Below, in pieces: positions 1-5,742 of a stretch of DNA of 5,882 nt (positions within the stretch are counted from its first letter, which is position 1; every line of letters begins with the position of its first letter). Location of the stretch: positions 1 to 5,882 of the forward strand of contig CAKTKF010000089.1 in the NCBI GenBank assembly GCA_934569215.1. The letters run 5' to 3'. The notes beneath the pieces were generated by a model, which saw only the letters and a list, made by a program, of their open reading frames with translations, was not told the origin of the DNA and did not search any database. The position numbers and the translations under genes were made by a program. The stretch is from an uncultured Oscillospiraceae bacterium. Its GTDB lineage: Bacteria > Bacillota > Clostridia > Oscillospirales > Oscillospiraceae.

Positions 1-262
1 GGCGCAGATTCCCCGGAACGTCGTTCCACTTGGGGCCGCCCACCGCGCCCAGAAGAATGCTGTCGGAAGCAAGGCACTTTTCCAGCATTTCCCGGGGCAG
101 AGGGTCGCCAAACTTGTCAATGGCGCAGCCGCCCATGTCCACATCTGCATAGGAAAAACTGTGGCCGTAAAGCTCTGCGACTTTGTCCAGAACCCCCACG
201 GCCTGCGCCACGATCTCGGGGCCAATGCCGTCGCCGCGGATCACCGCAATTTTCTTGTTCAT
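1..262 (-). CDS. leuB: 3-isopropylmalate dehydrogenase, N-terminal part (cut by window edge)
   Basis: NAD-dependent oxidative decarboxylation of 3-isopropylmalate, the third dedicated step of leucine synthesis, in the cytoplasm. Only the first 87 codons are present; the reading frame is open to the left edge, and the family is usually about 350-360 residues. The product starts [18 protein letters not shown], with the nucleotide-binding GDGIGPE motif at residues 10-16. Around residues 70-77 it carries [10 protein letters not shown], which is typical of LeuB and separates it from isocitrate dehydrogenase relatives. The ATG at 262 is chosen because AAAGAGGT (271-278) lies at good spacing upstream and the protein starts directly with the family's first beta strand. 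It begins 4 nt after the leuD stop and is the fourth gene of leuACDB. The motifs make the assignment secure; nothing can be said of the catalytic C-terminal part. Confidence 0.95.
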   Translation of the reverse strand, partial: MNKKIAVIRGDGIGPEIVAQAVGVLDKVAELYGHSFSYADVDMGGCAIDKFGDPLPREMLEKCLASDSILLGAVGGPKWNDVPGNLR

Positions 263-266
263 GGTG

Positions 267-752
267 TCACACCTCTTTCAGGGAAGCCAGCAACCCGCCC
301 TTTTGAATAATGTTCTGGATGAAGTCCGGGAAGGGCTCCGCCTGATAGGTTTTCCCGGTGGTGGAATCGGTGATGACGCCGGTGTCAAAGTCCACAGCCA
401 CCGCGTCTCCCGGCCGGATCTCCTCCGCCGCCGCTTCACATTCCAGAATGGGAAGGCCGATGTTGATGGCGTTCCGGTAAAAAATCCGAGCGAAGGACTT
501 GGCAATGACGCAGCCTGTGCCGCAGGTTTTGATGACCAGCGGCGCATGCTCCCGGGAGGAGCCGCAGCCGAAATTCCATCCGGCCACTATAATGTCGTCT
601 TTTGCCACTTTTGCAACAAAGGTGGCGTCAATATCCTCCATGCAGTGCTTGGCAAGCTCGTTTGCGTCGGCGGTATTAAGATACCGGGCGGGAATGATGA
701 CGTCGGTATCCACGTTGTCGCCGTATTTGAATACATGTCCCTGGGTTTTCAT
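267..752 (-). CDS. leuD: 3-isopropylmalate dehydratase small subunit
   Basis: Small (swivel-domain) subunit of isopropylmalate isomerase, which with LeuC converts 2-isopropylmalate to 3-isopropylmalate by dehydration and rehydration. The product is 161 residues, normal for the short archaeal/clostridial LeuD type. Visible landmarks are [15 protein letters not shown] (residues 11-25, substrate-recognition loop region), [11 protein letters not shown] (32-42), the family signature [10 protein letters not shown] (62-71), and [13 protein letters not shown] (91-103). An upstream in-frame start at 887 would add 45 residues that lie antisense-free inside leuC coding sequence and match nothing in the family. 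The ATG at 752 has a near-perfect AAGGAGGT 6 nt upstream and is preferred. The gene starts 2 nt after the leuC stop. Related subunits of homoaconitase or dimethylmalate dehydratase look similar, but the leuA-leuC-leuB context settles the role. Confidence 0.96.
   Translation of the reverse strand: MKTQGHVFKYGDNVDTDVIIPARYLNTADANELAKHCMEDIDATFVAKVAKDDIIVAGWNFGCGSSREHAPLVIKTCGTGCVIAKSFARIFYRNAINIGLPILECEAAAEEIRPGDAVAVDFDTGVITDSTTGKTYQAEPFPDFIQNIIQKGGLLASLKEV
271..278 (-). promoter_or_regulatory. leuB ribosome binding site inside the leuD 3' end
   Basis: AAAGAGGT is made by the last codons of leuD (Lys-Glu-Val: AAA GAG GTG) and lies 8 nt before the leuB ATG at 262. It decides the leuB start and repeats the leuC-leuD junction design. 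Confidence 0.82.
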
Positions 753-754
753 GT

Positions 755-2014
755 TCAGACCTCCTTGGGTGCGGTAATATAGCCGGTAATGGCGGAAGAC
801 GCGGCGGTTGCCGGGCTGGCGAGGTAAACCTCGCTGTCCACGTGACCCATGCGGCCGACGAAATTCCGGTTGGTGGTGGCGACACACCGCTCCCCCGCAG
901 CGAGAATTCCCATGTAGCCGCCGAGGCAGGGGCCGCAGGTGGGCGTCGAGACGACGGTGCCCGCGTCAATGAACGCCGTGACGTAGCCCCGCTGAACGCA
1001 CTCGCGGTAGATCGCCATGGTGGCGGGGATGATGATGCAGCGCACGCCGTCCGCAACCTGTCTGCCATTGAGAATGCGGTAGGCCGTCTCCATGTCCTCC
1101 ATCCGGCCGTTGGTGCAGCTGCCGATGACCACCTGGTCGATTTTGATGTCCCCCAGCTCCGCCGCCGGATGGGTATTTTCGGGCAGATGGGGACAGGCGA
1201 CGGTGGGAACGATTTTGGTCAGGTCAATTTTTATGGTTTTCTCGTACTCCGCGTCCGGGTCGGCGGCAAATTCCCTGGGCGTCCGCTCACAGCGGTTCTC
1301 CATATAGCGCCGGGTCACATCGTCCACGGGGAAAATGCCGTTTTTGGCACCGGCCTCGATGGCCATGTTGCAGATGCACAGCCGGTCGTCCATGGACAGC
1401 GACTTGACCCCATCCCCCGTGAACTCCATGCTCCTGTACAGCGCGCCGTCCACGCCGATCATGCCGATGATGGTGAGAATCACGTCCTTGCCGCTGCACA
1501 TAGGGGGCAGCGCACCGGTCAGCTCGAAGCGGATGGCCGAGGGAACCTTAAACCAGGCCGTTCCTGTGGCCATGCCCGCCGCCATGTCGGTGCTGCCCAC
1601 GCCGGTGGAGAATGCCCCCAGCGCGCCGTAGGTGCAGGTGTGGGAATCCGCGCCGATGATGCAGTCCCCGGCGGTGACCAGCCCCTGCTCCGGGAGAAGG
1701 GCGTGCTCAATGCCCATTTTGCCCACGTCGTAAAAATGGCTGACGCAGTGGCTGCACGCGAATTCCCGGCACTGCTTGCTCTGCTGCGCCGCCTTGATGT
1801 CCTTGTTGGGGACGAAGTGGTCAAGGACGATGGCGATCTTGTCCTTGTCGAACACCTGAGAGAAACCGTTTTTCGTAAACTCATTGATGGCCACCGGGGT
1901 GGTGATGTCGTTTCCTAAAACCAGATCCAGCTTTGCCCGGATGAGCTGCCCCGCCGTGACGGATTCCAGCCCCGCGTGGGCGGCGAGAATCTTCTGTGTC
2001 ATTGTCATTCCCAT
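755..2014 (-). CDS. leuC: 3-isopropylmalate dehydratase large subunit
   Basis: Catalytic, [4Fe-4S]-containing large subunit of isopropylmalate isomerase, an aconitase-superfamily enzyme. The product is 419 residues, the length of the short HacA/archaeal-type LeuC, rather than the about 466 residues of the enterobacterial form. The three expected cluster cysteines are visible: C300 in [10 protein letters not shown], and C360 and C363 in PTCGPCLGG. Other family blocks are [10 protein letters not shown] (63-72), [23 protein letters not shown] (121-143) and the C-terminal [10 protein letters not shown] followed by YLASPATAA (382-405). The ATG at 2014 has AGGAGGT (2025-2031) 10 nt upstream. Two in-frame ATGs follow within five codons but are too far from that site. 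The start lies 15 nt after leuA, whose TAG stop shares bases with the AGGAGGT. It partners with LeuD immediately downstream. Confidence 0.96.
   Translation of the reverse strand: MGMTMTQKILAAHAGLESVTAGQLIRAKLDLVLGNDITTPVAINEFTKNGFSQVFDKDKIAIVLDHFVPNKDIKAAQQSKQCREFACSHCVSHFYDVGKMGIEHALLPEQGLVTAGDCIIGADSHTCTYGALGAFSTGVGSTDMAAGMATGTAWFKVPSAIRFELTGALPPMCSGKDVILTIIGMIGVDGALYRSMEFTGDGVKSLSMDDRLCICNMAIEAGAKNGIFPVDDVTRRYMENRCERTPREFAADPDAEYEKTIKIDLTKIVPTVACPHLPENTHPAAELGDIKIDQVVIGSCTNGRMEDMETAYRILNGRQVADGVRCIIIPATMAIYRECVQRGYVTAFIDAGTVVSTPTCGPCLGGYMGILAAGERCVATTNRNFVGRMGHVDSEVYLASPATAASSAITGYITAPKEV
759..766 (-). promoter_or_regulatory. leuD ribosome binding site inside the leuC 3' end
   Basis: AAGGAGGT is made by the last three codons of leuC (Lys-Glu-Val: AAG GAG GTC) and lies 6 nt before the leuD ATG at 752. 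It fixes the leuD start and implies that ribosomes ending leuC can begin leuD at once, which would keep the two subunits balanced. Confidence 0.88.
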
Positions 2015-2029
2015 AATTTTGAAAACCTC

Positions 2030-3697
2030 CTATTCAGCAGTCATGTTGTTATAAGCGCCGATCAGAGCGTAAATACTCGCTTTGATGATGTCGGTGTCCG
2101 TTCCGGCGCCCCAGCTCATATTCCCGGCGGCGTCCTCCAGGCCAATGTAGGCCGCGGCGGTGGAGCCGGAATTGCGCTCCTGCACGCTGTGTTCGGTGTA
2201 GACCTTCAGGGTGTAATCCTTGCCGGTATATTGCTTCAAGGCGTTGCTCACCGCGTCCAGAGAACCGTTTCCGCCGGCGTGGAGGGTGGTTTTCCGTCCG
2301 TGGCGGAGGAAGGTGACCTCCGCGTCCACGCCGCCGTCCTTCTGCGCAAAGGACATGTGAGAAATCGACAGGGGATGGTTCACGTTCAGGTAGCAGTCCA
2401 TGAAGATCGCCAGCACGTCCTCGCTTTTCAGCTCCCGATGGTCGTGGTCGGAGACGCTCTTGCACTGGTAGCTTAAGTGTTCACGCATCTTCGGCGGCAG
2501 GATGTAGCCGTAATTCTGCTCCAGCAGATAGCCGATGCCGCCCTTGCCGCTCTGGGAATTGACCCGGATGACGTCGGCGTCGTAGGTGCGGCTGATGTCC
2601 TGGGGGTCGACCGGCAGGTACGGCACCGTCCAGCGGTGCAGATTTTTCTCCTTCCGCCAGGTCATGCCCTTGGCGATGGCGTCCTGATGGGAGCCGGAGA
2701 AAGCGGCAAACACTAGAGCACCCGCATAGGGCGTCCGCTCGTAGACATGCATCCGGGTACACTGCTCGTAGGTCTTGCAGATGGACGGCATGTCGGAGAA
2801 GTCCAGCTTCGGGTCGACGCCGTGGGCGTACATGTTCATGGCCAGAGTGATGATGTCCACATTGCCGGTGCGCTCACCGTTTCCGAAGAGCGTCCCCTCT
2901 ACCCTGTCCGCTCCGGCCAGCAGCGCCAGCTCCGTATCCGCCACGCCGGTTCCCCGGTCGTTGTGGGGGTGCAGGGACACGGTCACATGCTCCCGGTATT
3001 TGAGGTTTTCGCTCATGTATTCCACCTGGCTGGCATACACATGGGGCATACTCATTTCCACGGTCACCGGCAGGTTGATGATGACGTTGTTGCTTTCGCT
3101 GGGCTCCAGCACGTCCAGAACGGCGTTGCACACCTCCAGCGCGTATTCCGGCTCGGTGCCGGTGAAGCTCTCCGGGGAATACTCAAAGCGGAAATTGCCC
3201 TCGTATTCCGACGCCAGCTTTTTCACCAGCTTCGCGCCTTCCACGGCGATCTGCTTGATCTCTTCCTTGCTCTTGCGGAACACCTGCTCCCGCTGGGCGA
3301 CACTCACGGAATTGTAAAAATGGATGATGGCGCTGGGCGCGCCCTTGCAGGCTTCAAAGGTCTTGCGGATGATATGCTCCCGGCACTGGGTCAGCACCTG
3401 CACCGAGACGTCTTTCGGGATCATGTTGTTCTCGATCAGGGTACGCAGGAACTCGTACTCCGTCTCGGAGGCGGCGGGGAAGCCCACCTCAATCTCCTTA
3501 AAGCCCAGACGCAGCAGCAAATGGTAAAATTCCAGCTTTTCTTCCAGGCTCATGGGGATCACCAGGCTCTGGTTGCCGTCCCGCAGGTCAACGCTGCACC
3601 ACCGGGGGGCTTTTTCGATATGGTCTTTGTGCACCCATTTGTAATGGTCGCCGGGGGCGGGGTAATAGCCGATCGCGTATTTGGAGGTATCCATCAT
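2030..3697 (-). CDS. leuA: 2-isopropylmalate synthase, long (yeast/actinobacterial-like) type
   Basis: Claisen condensation of acetyl-CoA with 2-oxoisovalerate, the committed and normally leucine-inhibited step. The product is 555 residues from the ATG at 3697. The catalytic TIM barrel spans about residues 30-330: PRWCSVDLRDGNQSL (31-45) with the catalytic Arg and metal-binding Asp of DLRDGNQ, the metal ligands in SLHPHNDRGTG (241-251), and GNGERTGNVD (272-281). A subdomain follows, then a C-terminal leucine-binding regulatory domain (about 430-555) ending in TDTDIIKASIYALIGAYN. The wording of the first motif and the length resemble the actinobacterial/yeast LeuA group more than the usual 510-residue bacterial form. 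The frame stays open 44 codons further upstream, but those codons are T-box terminator sequence. AAAGGA (3704-3709) is placed for 3697 or the adjacent ATG at 3694, so the start is uncertain by one codon. First gene of the operon, controlled by the T-box. Confidence 0.96.
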   Translation of the reverse strand: MMDTSKYAIGYYPAPGDHYKWVHKDHIEKAPRWCSVDLRDGNQSLVIPMSLEEKLEFYHLLLRLGFKEIEVGFPAASETEYEFLRTLIENNMIPKDVSVQVLTQCREHIIRKTFEACKGAPSAIIHFYNSVSVAQREQVFRKSKEEIKQIAVEGAKLVKKLASEYEGNFRFEYSPESFTGTEPEYALEVCNAVLDVLEPSESNNVIINLPVTVEMSMPHVYASQVEYMSENLKYREHVTVSLHPHNDRGTGVADTELALLAGADRVEGTLFGNGERTGNVDIITLAMNMYAHGVDPKLDFSDMPSICKTYEQCTRMHVYERTPYAGALVFAAFSGSHQDAIAKGMTWRKEKNLHRWTVPYLPVDPQDISRTYDADVIRVNSQSGKGGIGYLLEQNYGYILPPKMREHLSYQCKSVSDHDHRELKSEDVLAIFMDCYLNVNHPLSISHMSFAQKDGGVDAEVTFLRHGRKTTLHAGGNGSLDAVSNALKQYTGKDYTLKVYTEHSVQERNSGSTAAAYIGLEDAAGNMSWGAGTDTDIIKASIYALIGAYNNMTAE

Positions 3698-3724
3698 TTC
3701 TAGTCCTTTCAAAGATAAAACTAC

Positions 3725-3763
3725 AAAAAGCCCTGTCTCTTTGTAACAAAGAGACAGGGCTTT
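3725..3763 (-). terminator. T-box attenuator: terminator with competing antiterminator
   Basis: On the minus strand AGCCCTGTCTCTTTG and CAAAGAGACAGGGCT form a perfect 15-bp stem with a TTA loop (3729-3761), followed by TTTTT ending at 3725. The T-box competes for its left arm. AAAGAG just before the TGGTACC bulge pairs with CTCTTT of the left arm. GCA just after the bulge pairs with TGT directly upstream of that CTCTTT, with one G-U. This gives the standard two-helix antiterminator around a 7-nt bulge. The two structures exclude each other, as expected for transcriptional T-box control. Confidence 0.95.
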
Positions 3764-3901
3764 GCATGCAAAACCTTGCGGTACCACTCTTTTTGCCGCC
3801 AAAGCGGCCACTCGACAACGGTCCAACAACCGTCTCCCGCTGTATCGGTCGGGCTCCGTCCGTCCTACTCGCCGAAGCTTTGGGAACGGCCGCTCAGAGG
3901 C

Positions 3902-3904
3902 CAG
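3902..3904 (-). promoter_or_regulatory. Probable T-box specifier codon CUG (Leu)
   Basis: On the minus strand the Stem I 3' side reads TATA-CTG-GCC-TCTGAGC. In known T-boxes the specifier is followed by a purine and then a CC-N-N-(T)GAG segment, as in tyrosyl leaders that read TAC-ACC-TTTGAG. The same alignment here puts CTG (leucine) in the specifier position. A TAC triplet (3904-3906) overlaps it by one base and would mean tyrosine. I prefer CTG because of the following GCC and because the operon makes leucine. Confidence 0.65.
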
Positions 3905-4007
3905 TATACAGCCGCCCCTGCATCCGCCTCACACCAACCGGCGGCTCTCTGTACGCGGGAATCGGGCTGCTTTTTCCTCATCATTGCGTTCGATGTATGT
4001 TGTCAGG

Positions 4008-4036
4008 ATTATAGCACCTTCTGCGCCGGGTGTCAA
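4008..4036 (-). promoter_or_regulatory. leuA operon promoter, sigma-A type with extended -10
   Basis: TTGACA (4031-4036) and TATAAT (4008-4013) are both exact consensus boxes, 17 bp apart. A TG one base before the -10 box (TGCTATAAT) also makes it an extended -10 promoter. Upstream of the -35 box lies a T-rich stretch (4043-4052) that could help as an UP element. The predicted transcript start near 4001 fits the beginning of the T-box leader exactly. A promoter this strong suggests that control is mainly left to the attenuator. Confidence 0.92.
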
Positions 4037-4042
4037 GCCCCG

Positions 4043-4076
4043 AAAAACAAAAGTCTTCGTCCACCAGACACTTTTG
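4043..4076 (-). terminator. Possible weak second terminator between ilvE and leuA
   Basis: On the minus strand CAAAAGT (4070-4076) and ACTTTTG (4048-4054) form a 7-bp inverted repeat with a 15-nt loop. TTTTT (4043-4047) follows at once. The inner GTCT and AGAC can also pair with a small bulge. The layout suits an intrinsic terminator that stops ilvE read-through just before the leuA promoter. The stem is AT-rich and the loop long, so it may be weak. It could instead be an operator or an AT-rich UP region. Confidence 0.4.
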
Positions 4077-4128
4077 GTAAAACAGCAAAATAACGCCAGA
4101 AGAAAATCTGCATTTGTGCGCAACCTAA

Positions 4129-4154
4129 CAGCGGCGGCCTGACGGCCGCCGCTG
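4129..4154 (-). terminator. Hairpin after ilvE, likely terminator
   Basis: CAGCGGCGGCC and GGCCGCCGCTG form a perfect 11-bp, very GC-rich stem with a 4-nt loop. It begins 10 nt after the ilvE stop codon. In the ilvE direction only TTAGGTT follows, so the U tract is poor, although the stem is strong. It probably ends most ilvE transcripts, perhaps together with the hairpin at 4043-4076, or it stabilises the mRNA end. Confidence 0.6.
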
Positions 4155-4164
4155 CTTGAAAATT

Positions 4165-5178
4165 TTATTCGATTGTCTGAATCCAGCCCTTGGGCGCTTC
4201 CAGGCGACCCATCTGGATGCCGGTGAGGGTGTCGTACAGCTTCTGGATGGTGGGACCCATGCCCACGTAGTGAATTTCCTTGCCGTGATCCACGATGGTT
4301 CCCACGGGAGAGATGACCGCCGCGGTGCCGCACAGGCCGCACTCGGCAAATTCGCCGATCTCCGCCAACTCCACGGGGCGCTCCTCCACCTCCATGCCGA
4401 GATAGTCCTTCGCCACCTGCAGCAGGCTGCGCCGGGTGATGGAGGGGAGAATGGTGTCGGACTTGGGGGTGACCAGCTTGCCGTCCTTGGTGACGAAAAT
4501 CACGTTGGCGCCGCCGGTTTCCTCGATATGGGTGCGGGTGGCGGAGTCCACGTAGACATTCTCGTCAAAGCCCTTGTCATGGGCGTCCACGATGTTGTAA
4601 AGGCTCATGGCGTAGTTTAAGCCCGCCTTGACGTCGCCGGTACCCTTGGGTGCTGCCCGGTCGAGGTCGGAGATACGCAGCTTCAGTGGCTTAATGCCAC
4701 CCTTGAAATAGGGGCCGACGGGGGTGACGAATACCCGGAACTGATACTCCGTTGCGGGCTTGACGCCGATGATGGCATCGCTGCCAAACATAAACGGGCG
4801 CACGTACAGCGTCGCGCCGGAGCCGTAGGGCGGCACCCACTGGGAGTTGGCGCGGACGGTCTCCACCACGGCCTGGACGAACCGCTCCTCGGGAAACACG
4901 GGCATTTTCAGGCGGCGGCAGGAATTGGCCATCCGTTGGGCGTTCAGATCGGGGCGGAAGCAGACAATGCGGCCGTCCTCGGTGGTATAGGCCTTCAGTC
5001 CCTCAAAGCAGGTCTGGGCGTATTGCAGAACGCAGGCGCACTCGCTCATGGTGATGGTGGCCTGATCGGTCAGGCAGCCGTCGTCCCACTGGCCGTTCCG
5101 GAAGTTGGAGACGTAGCGCATGTCGGTCTGGACGTAGCCAAATCCCAGGTTGCCCCAGTCAATATTTTTTCTTTCCAT
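4165..5178 (-). CDS. ilvE: Branched-chain amino acid aminotransferase (PLP enzyme, fold type IV)
   Basis: Reversible transfer of the amino group between glutamate and 2-oxoisocaproate, 2-oxoisovalerate or 2-oxo-3-methylvalerate; the last step to leucine, valine and isoleucine, in the cytoplasm. The product is 337 residues. It belongs to the longer, eukaryote-like BCAT group: FRNGQWDDGCL early, QTCFEGLKAYTTEDG (55-69), FRPDLNAQRM (74-83), and YVRPFMFGSD (125-134). The pyridoxal-phosphate lysine is K184 in GDVKAGLNYA. Later blocks are IEETGGANVIFV (218-229) and ECGLCGTAAVISPVG (279-293). The ATG at 5178 follows GAGAGG with about 8 nt spacing; a GTG three codons upstream overlaps that site and is rejected. 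It has its own promoter, no T-box, and a divergent regulator gene upstream. A C280-x-x-C283 pair before GTAAV is unusual enough to note. Confidence 0.95.
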   Translation of the reverse strand: MERKNIDWGNLGFGYVQTDMRYVSNFRNGQWDDGCLTDQATITMSECACVLQYAQTCFEGLKAYTTEDGRIVCFRPDLNAQRMANSCRRLKMPVFPEERFVQAVVETVRANSQWVPPYGSGATLYVRPFMFGSDAIIGVKPATEYQFRVFVTPVGPYFKGGIKPLKLRISDLDRAAPKGTGDVKAGLNYAMSLYNIVDAHDKGFDENVYVDSATRTHIEETGGANVIFVTKDGKLVTPKSDTILPSITRRSLLQVAKDYLGMEVEERPVELAEIGEFAECGLCGTAAVISPVGTIVDHGKEIHYVGMGPTIQKLYDTLTGIQMGRLEAPKGWIQTIE

Positions 5179-5211
5179 TGTAAACACCTCTCGGAGATTT
5201 TTATTTTTCCA

Positions 5212-5240
5212 ATTCTAGCACCCCAGGCGGCGCAAGTCAA
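5212..5240 (-). promoter_or_regulatory. ilvE promoter, sigma-A type with extended -10
   Basis: TTGACT (5235-5240) and TAGAAT (5212-5217) are separated by 17 bp and each has five of six consensus bases. TG one base before the -10 box (TGCTAGAAT) gives an extended -10. The predicted start near 5205 leaves a leader of about 27 nt, too short for a T-box or other riboswitch. Its layout closely matches the leuA promoter. Confidence 0.85.
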
Positions 5241-5251
5241 GCATTTTGCGC
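5230..5251. repeat. Inverted repeat over the ilvE -35 box, candidate operator
   Basis: GCGCAA (5230-5235) and TTGCGC (5246-5251) are perfect inverted 6-bp arms 10 bp apart. The left arm ends at the outer edge of the ilvE -35 box and the spacer holds most of that box. A dimeric repressor bound here would block ilvE transcription. No binding protein is known from the sequence; the divergent TrpR-like gene is an obvious but unproven candidate. An inverted repeat of this size can also occur by chance. Confidence 0.4.
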
Positions 5252-5353
5252 GGAAAAAAGTATCTCATGCAGGGACATTTGTCTTTTTCAGAGGAACGCA
5301 CAAAAAGCGACATATCCATCCCCGGTTTTCCTGCAAAAAAATCCAAAAGGGTC

Positions 5354-5382
5354 TTGTATTTAGCAGGTTAAAGTGGTAAAGT
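5354..5382 (+). promoter_or_regulatory. Probable promoter of the TrpR-like gene
   Basis: TTGTAT (5354-5359) and TAAAGT (5377-5382), each with four consensus bases, are 17 bp apart, with an extended -10 TG (TGGTAAAGT). The start would fall about 30 nt before the ATG. An overlapping TATAGA (5382-5387) is a possible alternative -10 but lacks a good -35 box. It is weaker than the two minus-strand promoters. The 113 bp between the divergent promoters (5241-5353) show no gene or strong structure. Confidence 0.45.
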
Positions 5383-5418
5383 ATAGAAAAGGCATCCAAA
5401 ACGAAAGGAATCCGTGCC

Positions 5419-5730
5419 ATGGACATCATTCGACATCCCGGTGAAGATCTGTTTTTCGAGGCCATCCTGTCTCTGCGGACGGTGGAGGACTGCCGCCTGT
5501 TTTTTGAGGACGTGGCCACCATCAAGGAATTGCAGGCCATGTCCCAGCGGTTCCGGGTCGCCTGCCTGCTGGACGGGGGCGAAAACTATATTGAGGTCTC
5601 GGAATCCACCGGCGCCAGCTCGGCCACCATCAGCCGGGTCAACCGGTGCCTGCTCTACGGCGGCGGCTACCGGACGGCGCTGGACAGGCTCAAGGAAGCG
5701 GGAACCCTCCCGGAGAGCGGAGAAAAATGA
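5419..5730 (+). CDS. TrpR-like DNA-binding protein, YerC/YecD family
   Basis: A small, cytosolic, all-helical protein of 103 residues, normal length for the YerC/YecD branch of the Trp repressor superfamily. The helix-turn-helix lies at about residues 57-77, with EVSESTGASSATISRVNRCL as its core. It follows the conserved segment VATIKELQAMSQRFRVACLL (32-51) and is followed by YGGGYRTALDRL (80-91). ATISRVNRCL..G.GGY is the hallmark of this branch. TrpR itself binds tryptophan as corepressor; for YerC-type proteins the ligand and targets are not established, so no specific role is claimed. The ATG at 5419 has AAAGGAA (5404-5410) 8 nt upstream. It is transcribed away from ilvE, with a shared 240-bp control region, which makes local regulation of ilvE or of itself plausible. 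Hairpins begin 3 nt after the stop codon. Confidence 0.88.
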   Translation: MDIIRHPGEDLFFEAILSLRTVEDCRLFFEDVATIKELQAMSQRFRVACLLDGGENYIEVSESTGASSATISRVNRCLLYGGGYRTALDRLKEAGTLPESGEK

Positions 5731-5742
5731 AGCGGGGTGCAA

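Larger units (their letters stand above)
3698..4001 (-). promoter_or_regulatory. T-box riboswitch leader (leucine-type) of leuACDB
   Basis: A tRNA-sensing leader that lets transcription continue when uncharged tRNA binds. In 5'-3' order on the minus strand I see the Stem I start ATGATGAGGAAAAAGCA (near 3983), then AGAGAGCC. A CCGCC/GGCGG stem (3924-3944) carries a GGTTGGTGTGA apical sequence, and the GTACAG/CTGTAT pairing (3949-3954 with 3906-3911) closes Stem I. The specifier is probably CTG (3902-3904, Leu), placed before GCCTCTGAGC. Stem II is GCTTCG/CGGAGC (3853-3878) enclosing GAGTAGG. Stem III is GCCGC/GCGGC (3795-3808). The T-box itself is AGAGTGGTACCGCA (3777-3790). Its UGGU bulge would pair with an ACCA tRNA end, and tRNA-Leu has an A discriminator, although many other tRNAs do too. 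The transcript start near 4001 is inferred from the promoter. Leucine specificity rests on the specifier and the downstream genes. Confidence 0.93.

Noticed and set aside
842..1918. A 358-codon open frame on the plus strand opposite leuC
   Set aside because: It is fully antisense to a certain gene, the translation is rich in His, Gly, Arg and Val with no recognisable domain, and it follows from GC-rich codon use in leuC.
2747..3703. A 318-codon open frame on the plus strand opposite leuA
   Set aside because: Antisense shadow of leuA with low-complexity His/Gly/Val-rich translation and no ribosome binding site or family motif.
3698..3829. A 44-residue N-terminal extension of LeuA
   Set aside because: The frame is open, but these codons are the T-box, antiterminator and terminator; no ribosome binding site precedes the upstream start, and LeuA homology begins after the AAAGGA site at 3704-3709.
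3902..4001. A leucine-rich leader peptide for ribosome-mediated attenuation
   Set aside because: No short frame with a ribosome binding site and a run of Leu codons is present, and the leader is fully accounted for as a T-box.
3762..4142. Overlapping plus-strand open frames across the leuA leader
   Set aside because: They lie antisense to a structured T-box leader and promoter and encode no recognisable protein; chance frames.
5179..5187. GTG at 5187 as the ilvE start
   Set aside because: It overlaps the GAGAGGTG ribosome binding site itself; the ATG at 5178 has correct spacing.
5274..5287. GACA-TT-TGTC followed by TTTTT on the plus strand as a terminator
   Set aside because: A 4-bp stem with a 2-nt loop is too small to be stable, and no gene ends just upstream on that strand.
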